Below are positions 6,968 through 11,356 of a stretch of DNA of 11,356 nt, in pieces. The translations under genes and the position numbers were made by a program. This DNA is from Pseudomonadota bacterium. Its GTDB lineage: Bacteria; Pseudomonadota; Alphaproteobacteria; Rhizobiales; Xanthobacteraceae. Positions within the stretch are counted from its first letter, which is position 1; every line of letters begins with the position of its first letter. Location of the stretch: NCBI GenBank assembly GCA_023392205.1, contig JAEVZN010000198.1:1-11356 (forward strand), written 5' to 3'. The notes below the pieces were generated by a model. That model made no database searches, was not told where the DNA came from, and saw only the letters and a program-made list of their open reading frames with translations.

Positions 6968-7783
6968 CTAGAAGGAAGAATTCCGTTCGAAGTCTGTCAA
7001 AAAGTCGCGGATGTAACGAGTGAACAGATCGGGCCGTTCGATATTCATGAGATGACCGGTGTCGGGTAGGATTTTCAGAACGCAGTCCGGAATTGCCGCG
7101 GCCATCGCCTGCATCTGACCAATCGGCGCCACCTGATCATGTGTCCCGGCAATGACGAGCGTCGGCACATTGATATCACCGAGATCCAGGAAGGGTGCGA
7201 TCGCCAGACGGGCCGCAAGAACCTTCCTGTATGAGTCCGGCCGAATCTGCGTCAGGCTTCGGCGGATTGCTTCGCGTTCCCGGTCTCCCGCCGACGGGCC
7301 GAGCAGCCGCGGCAGCAGCGAATCCGCCAACGCCTCTGCATTGTCGCCACCCTCAAGGGGTCTTGTGCGTTCCTCGGCAAAGGCTCTGCTGTCCTCGAAA
7401 ACCGGCGCAGAACCCGGACGGCATCCGATCAGCCCCAGACTTAGCACTCGGGATGGATGGCGGGCGTAGAAAGCCTGCGCGACCAAGCCGCCCATGGATA
7501 GGCCCATAAGGTGACATCGTGAGATCGAGTTCTCGTCGAGAACGCGTCGCACATCCTCGACGAAGTCGAAAAAATCCAGATTGTCCGAAACATCCTCACT
7601 TTCACCATACCCGCGAAAGTCGAACGCCATGCACAGGAACCGATCCGAAAGCGCAGCAAGTTGCGCCGACCAATTCGTGCGATTGCCTCCAATCCCGTGC
7701 AAAAAAACCAGCGGCTCGCCAGCACCGCGGATGTCCATGGCCAACCGGGGAGATGAGTTTGTGAATTGCAAGCTTTCGGTCAT
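6968..7783 (-). CDS. Alpha/beta hydrolase, possible ring-opening-product hydrolase
   Basis: A 271-residue alpha/beta hydrolase. The oxyanion-hole segment is PLVFLHGIGGNRTNW (25-38) and the nucleophile elbow is LMGLSMGGL with Ser96. The acid is Asp216 (IAGTHDQVAP) and the catalytic His is His244 (PDTGHLMNIERP). The general look is that of 3-oxoadipate enol-lactonase and meta-cleavage hydrolases. N-formylmaleamate deformylase (NicD) belongs to the same superfamily, but I cannot assign that role. The frame is open from GTG 7849, and an ATG exists at 7843. I choose ATG 7783 (MTESLQF) because family homology begins there and the earlier starts would put a LysR-type operator inside the gene. No ribosome site is strong at any start. 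It is first in a probable operon with the ABC importer and divergent from the LysR gene. Confidence 0.87.
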   Translation of the reverse strand: MTESLQFTNSSPRLAMDIRGAGEPLVFLHGIGGNRTNWSAQLAALSDRFLCMAFDFRGYGESEDVSDNLDFFDFVEDVRRVLDENSISRCHLMGLSMGGLVAQAFYARHPSRVLSLGLIGCRPGSAPVFEDSRAFAEERTRPLEGGDNAEALADSLLPRLLGPSAGDREREAIRRSLTQIRPDSYRKVLAARLAIAPFLDLGDINVPTLVIAGTHDQVAPIGQMQAMAAAIPDCVLKILPDTGHLMNIERPDLFTRYIRDFLTDFERNSSF

Positions 7784-7841
7784 CTGCGAAATCGTTGCAC
7801 GGCACCCGGTATCGTGGAAGTATCGAAGTGGTGCTCTCCAC

Positions 7842-7856
7842 ATAACCACAGGTTAT
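7842..7856. promoter_or_regulatory. Putative LysR-type operator (T-N11-A dyad)
   Basis: ATAACC-ACA-GGTTAT is a perfect dyad with six-base arms. T7843 and A7855 are separated by 11 bases, the classic LysR-family box. It sits in the 86-base gap between the divergent hydrolase and lysR starts, 13 bases before the LysR start codon. That placement suits autorepression plus control of the leftward operon. A GTGG-N6-CCAC repeat (7828-7841) adjoins it. I could not identify convincing -35 and -10 boxes. Confidence 0.65.
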
Positions 7857-7869
7857 CCCGGTCGCGAGC

Positions 7870-8778
7870 GTGAATTCCTTGGCACTGTCCTATTTCCTGG
7901 TCGCTTACCGCCACCGGAGTATCGGCAAGGCCTGCCGAGAGCTCGGGCTGTCTCAACCCGCGCTGAGCAAGGCCATCCGCCGTCTGGAGGACGAGTTGCG
8001 CGTACCGCTTTTCCAGCGCACTCCGATCGGGATCGAGCCGACGAGCTACGGCAACGCGCTCGCCCGTCGCGCAGACATCATCCACAACGAGATTGGGCGC
8101 GCCGTTTCCGAAATTGAAGCTCTTCGCAGTCATAGGGGTGGCGAAGCCCGCGTGGGTGTCGGCCCGGCGCTCGCCGCATCGCTTGTCTCTCAGGCGCTTG
8201 CCACGTTTCTGAGCGCACGGCCGCAAATGGTGGTGCATCTACAGGAAGGCCTGTATGAGCCGCTGTCCGACGCGGTCCTGGCCGGACGTCATGATTTTGC
8301 CGTTACAACACGGCCTTCCGCAGCAATTGCGACAGACCTGACCGCGACGCTGCTATTCAAGGACCGCTTCGTGTTTGCGGTAGGCATCGAGCATCCGCTG
8401 GCAAATCGCAGAACGGTGAAACCCGCCAATTTGGTCGAGCATCCCTGGGTTCTCCCACCGCGGGGCGGACTGTTATGGCCGCGCATTGTGGATGTGTTTG
8501 AGCGGATCCGTTTGCGGGCGCCTGAGCCTCAGGTTGAGACCAACTCTTCCGGCTGCATGATAGCGCTCCTGCGAGCTGGTGCGTTCATCAGCCTCGTGCC
8601 GGCGCACCTTGTAGAGCATGACGTGCGTCGACGCGAAATTGTGCTCTTAAATGTCAGCACGCTCGATTTCAGTCGCGACGTCATCGTGCTCCGCCGCAGC
8701 GAATCGGTTCTGTCGCCCGGCGCTGAGGCGTTTCTCAAACATCTGGTTGAATTCATTGAGCGCAAGGCTAAAGGATGA
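7870..8778 (+). CDS. LysR-type transcriptional regulator
   Basis: A 302-residue LysR-family protein of usual length. The N-terminal winged helix-turn-helix spans about residues 3-60: RSIGKACRELGLSQPALSKA is the recognition region, then RRLEDELRVPLFQRT and IEPTSYG. A linker helix (about 60-90) leads to the periplasmic-binding-protein-like effector domain, with ARVGVGPALAASLV, GRHDFAVTT and NSSGCMIALLRAGAFISLVP. GTG 7870 is the first start after an in-frame stop at 7843-7845 and aligns with family N-termini; no good ribosome site is seen. The gene overlaps the SDR gene (ATGA) and diverges from the hydrolase-ABC operon, with a LysR-type dyad between. It most likely controls both transcripts in response to the pathway substrate or an intermediate (inference). 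Confidence 0.93.
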   Translation: MNSLALSYFLVAYRHRSIGKACRELGLSQPALSKAIRRLEDELRVPLFQRTPIGIEPTSYGNALARRADIIHNEIGRAVSEIEALRSHRGGEARVGVGPALAASLVSQALATFLSARPQMVVHLQEGLYEPLSDAVLAGRHDFAVTTRPSAAIATDLTATLLFKDRFVFAVGIEHPLANRRTVKPANLVEHPWVLPPRGGLLWPRIVDVFERIRLRAPEPQVETNSSGCMIALLRAGAFISLVPAHLVEHDVRRREIVLLNVSTLDFSRDVIVLRRSESVLSPGAEAFLKHLVEFIERKAKG

Positions 8779-9503
8779 GTGATCAGAAGCGTCGTGTTGT
8801 CGTTACGGGTGGGGCGACCGGGATTGGCCGAGCCTGCGCCGTGGAGCTTGCTCGCAACGGCGACCACGTCTTCGTCATGAACAGGAATGCAAAAGCGGCA
8901 GAGGATGTTGTGGCCGTCATCCGCGAGGCCGGCGGATTAGCCAACGCAGTCTCGGCTGACATCACCGATCGGGCATCGCTGTCAGTTGCTTTTGATCGTA
9001 TTGGGCGCTGCGATGTCTTGGTGAACAGCGCAGGCACCATGTCGCAGATGTTGTTCGAGCAGGTCACAGATGACGAATTCCAGCGGCTGCTGTCCATCAA
9101 TCTCTGCGGGTTGTTCGCCTGCTGTCAGTTGGCGACACGAGACATGCCCGCCGGGGGTCGTATCGTCAACATATCGTCGCGTGCGGCCCTGGGCGGCAAG
9201 GGCATCTCGCATTACGGCGCAACCAAGGCTGCTGTGAATGGTCTTACCCGCTCGCTCGCAGTCGAACTGCTGCCCCGCGGCATCACCGTCAACGCCGTTG
9301 CTCCGGGTTTTATCGATACGCCGCTATCACGCAACGCGTTGACCGATAACCAATTCGACGCTTTCGTCGCACTTCAACCGATGAAGCGCGCCGGCACACC
9401 GGAAGATGTTGCGTTCGCCGTCGCTTACTTTGCGTCGCCCCGCGCGGGGTTTGTCACGGGACAATGCCTGTATGTCGATGGCGGCAAAAGCCTGCCGGCG
9501 TAG
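8775..9503 (+). CDS. Short-chain dehydrogenase/reductase (SDR, FabG-like)
   Basis: A 242-residue classical SDR that oxidises or reduces an alcohol/ketone with NAD(P). The cofactor loop is TGGATGIG (11-18), the structural motif is NSAG (84-87), and the tetrad is Asn109, Ser134, Tyr147 and Lys151 (SHYGATKAAVNGLTRS). VAPGFIDTPL and GQCLYVDGGKSL complete the fold. FabG-like annotation is expected by similarity, but the context, fused to a LysR gene by a four-base ATGA overlap and beside a ring-cleavage-like enzyme, argues for a catabolic dehydrogenase rather than fatty-acid synthesis. AAAGG sits just before the ATG within the LysR 3' end. Substrate unknown. Convergent with the NicX-like gene, with only 26 bases between stops. 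Confidence 0.93.
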   Translation: MSDQKRRVVVTGGATGIGRACAVELARNGDHVFVMNRNAKAAEDVVAVIREAGGLANAVSADITDRASLSVAFDRIGRCDVLVNSAGTMSQMLFEQVTDDEFQRLLSINLCGLFACCQLATRDMPAGGRIVNISSRAALGGKGISHYGATKAAVNGLTRSLAVELLPRGITVNAVAPGFIDTPLSRNALTDNQFDAFVALQPMKRAGTPEDVAFAVAYFASPRAGFVTGQCLYVDGGKSLPA

Positions 9504-9518
9504 GTGAGGGAGGTTCGC

Positions 9519-9531
9519 AGGCATCTTGCCT
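9519..9531. terminator. Weak hairpin between convergent SDR and NicX-like genes
   Basis: AGGCA-TCT-TGCCT forms a five-pair stem with a three-base loop across the convergent stop codons. There is no T-run on either side. It might act as a minor bidirectional terminator, but it could be chance. Confidence 0.25.
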
Positions 9532-10573
9532 AAGAAGGTTGTACCAGACGGCCTTTATCGACGATCATCTCGCCATCCAGCTTCACCGTGCATTCACGCA
9601 TAGGAAAGTCGAAATGACATGCCGTGAACCGGTTGGCAGTCTCGTTCGACCCTGTCGAGAATAGGAAATTCCCCTCGAATGCACGTAGTTCGGTGCCGTT
9701 GATGTCGCGTTTGTCGTACATCACCATCGCGTCCCAGCGCGCTCGCGGATTGAGGCCCCAGCCGACATGTGAGACTGCGTAACCCGCCGGCTCGTTCCAC
9801 GCTGCGTAATAGGAGCGCGTCATTTCCGCATCCAACCCGCTGCCTTCCACAGCCGTCACGTAGTCATTCACAACCACAAGCGTCATCGGACTTTCGATGT
9901 AGCGCTTGAAGGTCAGGTTGGCGTCACCGGGCGCCAGTACCAGACGCCCGTTAACAGAACCGGGCTTTGGAAATGCGACGCACAAGCCGGCCGGCCAGTA
10001 ACCGAGTTTGCCGGGCTCGTCCACGAAGCCGGCAGCACCCCGCGCCGGCGCGTCAATCAGACCGACGACAAGATCTGTGCCGTGATGCGAGGTCACCCGC
10101 ATTTCACTGGCCTTGTCGAGTAGTTCGACCGCCTTTCGAACTCGGGTTCTGAGCGCAGGGTCGGGCATTAACCTTTCCAATACCTCGGGATGCTCATTAC
10201 TGATCATCATTACGCGAGTGCCGCCGCCGAGAATCGATGATAACTCCGGCGAATGCAAAATACCCTCGACGGTGCAATCGATCACGACATCGGAGGATGC
10301 CAGCGCATCGACGATCTGCTTGATGCCCTGCAGCGCCTGGCTGGATCCTGTCGAACGGATTGGCACCTCATGCACCTGAGCGGGAGTCGGAATGACGATA
10401 TGAAACGGCTTCGCTCCCATTACAACGAGCGCCAGTTCGGACAATTGCACATTGATCTTGCGCGACTGCGTCTCGGATAGGATTGTCACCACATTGCCGG
10501 GCTTGACTGCACAAAGCCCAAACACCTCAATAAAGCACTTAAGCCATTTTCCTTCGAGATGGTCGTTCAACAT
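9530..10573 (-). CDS. NicX-like protein (2,5-dihydroxypyridine 5,6-dioxygenase family, M29-like fold)
   Basis: A 347-residue protein. NicX of Pseudomonas putida (about 350 residues) opens 2,5-dihydroxypyridine to N-formylmaleamate using Fe(II); its fold resembles M29 aminopeptidases, so automatic annotation may read leucyl aminopeptidase. The resemblance, judged from memory, is strongest at the C-terminus: AVSHVGWGLNPRARWDAM, RAFEGNFLFSTGSN and CHFDFPMREC. NicX has related segments with iron ligands His265, His318 and Asp320; here His269, His320 and Asp322 take those places. Upstream, VIDCTVEGILHSPE, PDPALRTRVRKAVELL and DEPGKLGYWPAGL also fit. The exact substrate is not proven; a related ring-cleaving or hydrolytic role is possible. 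The ATG overlaps the stop of an upstream frame by seven bases (ATGTTGA). No signal peptide. Confidence 0.75.
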   Translation of the reverse strand: MLNDHLEGKWLKCFIEVFGLCAVKPGNVVTILSETQSRKINVQLSELALVVMGAKPFHIVIPTPAQVHEVPIRSTGSSQALQGIKQIVDALASSDVVIDCTVEGILHSPELSSILGGGTRVMMISNEHPEVLERLMPDPALRTRVRKAVELLDKASEMRVTSHHGTDLVVGLIDAPARGAAGFVDEPGKLGYWPAGLCVAFPKPGSVNGRLVLAPGDANLTFKRYIESPMTLVVVNDYVTAVEGSGLDAEMTRSYYAAWNEPAGYAVSHVGWGLNPRARWDAMVMYDKRDINGTELRAFEGNFLFSTGSNETANRFTACHFDFPMRECTVKLDGEMIVDKGRLVQPS

Positions 10574-10812
10574 TTAACGTGCTCCGGCGTGATTTCGGCA
10601 AAGGCGCTTCGTAGCCCGACGTACGGCGGATACTGATGGTCGCTGATATCCGCGATCGCATCGAGACCACTTTTGCCATAAACAAGGCGTCGACGCTGTT
10701 TCGATCGTCTCCGCAAGGTTGATTGGCTTCGGATCAACTGTGCTTTCCCGCCCAGCACCAGCAACGCCGTGGCGATCCGTGTATGTCGCTCGGGGGTGAG
10801 CAGACGACCAAG
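10567..10812 (-). other. Open frame of unknown origin between argB-like stop and NicX-like start
   Basis: Right after the TGA of the ArgB-type gene, the same frame stays open for 81 codons to a TGA at 10567-10569, which overlaps the ATG of the NicX-like gene. It reads LLTPERHTRIATALLVLGGK, then an Arg-rich stretch, then YGKSGLDAIADISDHQYPPY and AFAEITPEHVKC. The first usable start is TTG 10764 (65 residues); no ATG or ribosome site is seen. I do not recognise the family. The second half is more protein-like than the Arg-rich middle, so it may be the 3' end of a former gene upstream of the NicX-like gene, damaged by a frameshift near 10680. Confidence 0.3.
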
Positions 10813-11356
10813 TCAGCGGTGAATCAGCGTGCCTGCGCCGTGATCTGTGAACAATTCCAGCAGCACCGCATGGCGCTCCTTGCCGTCGAGGATGACCACG
10901 CCTTCCACGCCCTGTTCCAGCGCGGTGATGCAGGTTTCCACCTTAGGAATCATGCCCCCAGAAATCGTGCCGTCCGCGATCAGCTTGCGGATATCGTTGA
11001 CCGACATTTCCGGAATGAGCTTCTTCGACTTGTCCAGCACGCCCGGCACGTCGGTCAGCAACAGGAGCCGCTTGGCCTTCAGTGCGCCGGCGATATAGCC
11101 GGCAAAAGTATCGGCATTGATGTTAAAGGTCTCGCCATTCGGGCCGGATGCGATCGGCGCCAGCACCGGAATGAGTTCGCGGCCGATGATCTGGTCGAGC
11201 ACGGTGGTATCGACCCGCTCCGGCTCGCCGACGAAACCGAGATCGACCACGTCGACGCCCAGTTCCTCTCGAAGCTCACGGGCAAGTGCGACACGGGGCG
11301 GTTCCCTGGGCTCGACGTGCCCGCCGGGCAGGTCCCAGACGTCGGGCAGCACACGA
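10813..11356 (-). CDS. argB: Chimera: Nudix N-terminal segment joined to ArgB C-terminal half (5' partial)
   Basis: The frame enters from beyond the window edge as [16 protein letters not shown]. It holds a complete Nudix box, G-x5-E-x7-R-E-L-x-E-E-L-G-V, encoded at about 11254-11322. Within a few codons (about 11242-11258) it continues in frame as [14 protein letters not shown], which is ArgB sequence, and stays ArgB to the end: [50 protein letters not shown] and [12 protein letters not shown]. ArgB (N-acetylglutamate kinase, arginine synthesis) is normally near 298 residues. Here about 145 remain, the half rich in ATP-binding residues; the N-terminal acetylglutamate-binding half is missing, as is the Nudix C-terminal half. 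Neither activity is expected from this product, so an intact argB should exist elsewhere. It looks like a deletion or recombination joint, or an assembly error. Confidence 0.8.
   Translation of the reverse strand, partial: RVLPDVWDLPGGHVEPREPPRVALARELREELGVDVVDLGFVGEPERVDTTVLDQIIGRELIPVLAPIASGPNGETFNINADTFAGYIAGALKAKRLLLLTDVPGVLDKSKKLIPEMSVNDIRKLIADGTISGGMIPKVETCITALEQGVEGVVILDGKERHAVLLELFTDHGAGTLIHR

Noticed and set aside
7581..8117. A 178-codon plus frame crossing the divergent hydrolase/lysR gap
   Set aside because: It overlaps the hydrolase in antisense and the lysR helix-turn-helix in another frame; no motifs are visible.
8775..9503. The SDR as a housekeeping FabG of fatty-acid synthesis
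   Set aside because: Context is wrong: no acyl carrier protein or other fab genes are nearby, and it is coupled to a LysR regulator beside a catabolic cluster.
9530..10573. Annotation of the NicX-like protein as a leucyl aminopeptidase
   Set aside because: NicX-type enzymes share the fold and are often labelled this way. The SHVGWGL, FLFSTG and CH-x-D-x-P segments match the dioxygenase better, though only an assay would settle it.

Overview
The window looks like a chromosome segment of an alphaproteobacterium of the Hyphomicrobiales, probably near Bradyrhizobium, Nitrobacter or Rhodopseudomonas. This is inferred from the high GC content, the style of the ArgB C-terminus, and the mix of YcaC-like hydrolase, pirin and DUF5996 genes. 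No 16S rRNA or other marker is present, so the assignment is tentative.

Region 1 (1-3946) is a patchwork. It opens with the 3' end of a monofunctional catalase gene carrying two frame changes whose net effect is in frame (2-511), followed by a terminator-like hairpin. Next comes a YcaC-like isochorismatase-family hydrolase (734-1387, minus), divergent from a pirin-family gene (1660-2595, plus). A DUF5996 protein fused to a small GNAT acetyltransferase domain follows (2693-3946, plus).

Region 2 (3947-4227) is a 281-base junction with no convincing gene. It holds a 14-bp perfect palindrome inside a short stretch that reads like an IS3-family transposase relic.

Region 3 (4228-10573) looks like one catabolic locus. 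A LysR-type regulator and an SDR dehydrogenase overlap by four bases on the plus strand. Diverging from them on the minus strand are an alpha/beta hydrolase and a complete three-gene ABC importer (periplasmic binding protein, ATPase, permease). The divergent gap holds a perfect 15-bp dyad with T-N11-A spacing, typical of a LysR operator. Convergent with the SDR gene lies a protein resembling NicX, the 2,5-dihydroxypyridine 5,6-dioxygenase of nicotinate catabolism, with the family's iron ligands conserved. My inference is a regulated uptake and ring-cleavage module for a nitrogen heteroaromatic or related compound. The substrate is unknown, and the usual maleamate amidase and maleate isomerase are not visible.

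Region 4 (10574-11356) is debris-like. An open frame lies between the NicX-like gene and the stop codon of a chimeric gene. That chimera joins a complete Nudix box in frame to the C-terminal half of ArgB (acetylglutamate kinase) and runs off the window edge. Together with the transposase-like relic on the other side, this suggests the catabolic block sits between rearranged edges. No rRNA, tRNA, CRISPR array or intact insertion sequence was seen. The gene-free stretches 512-733, 1388-1659 and 2596-2692 hold only the sites listed below.
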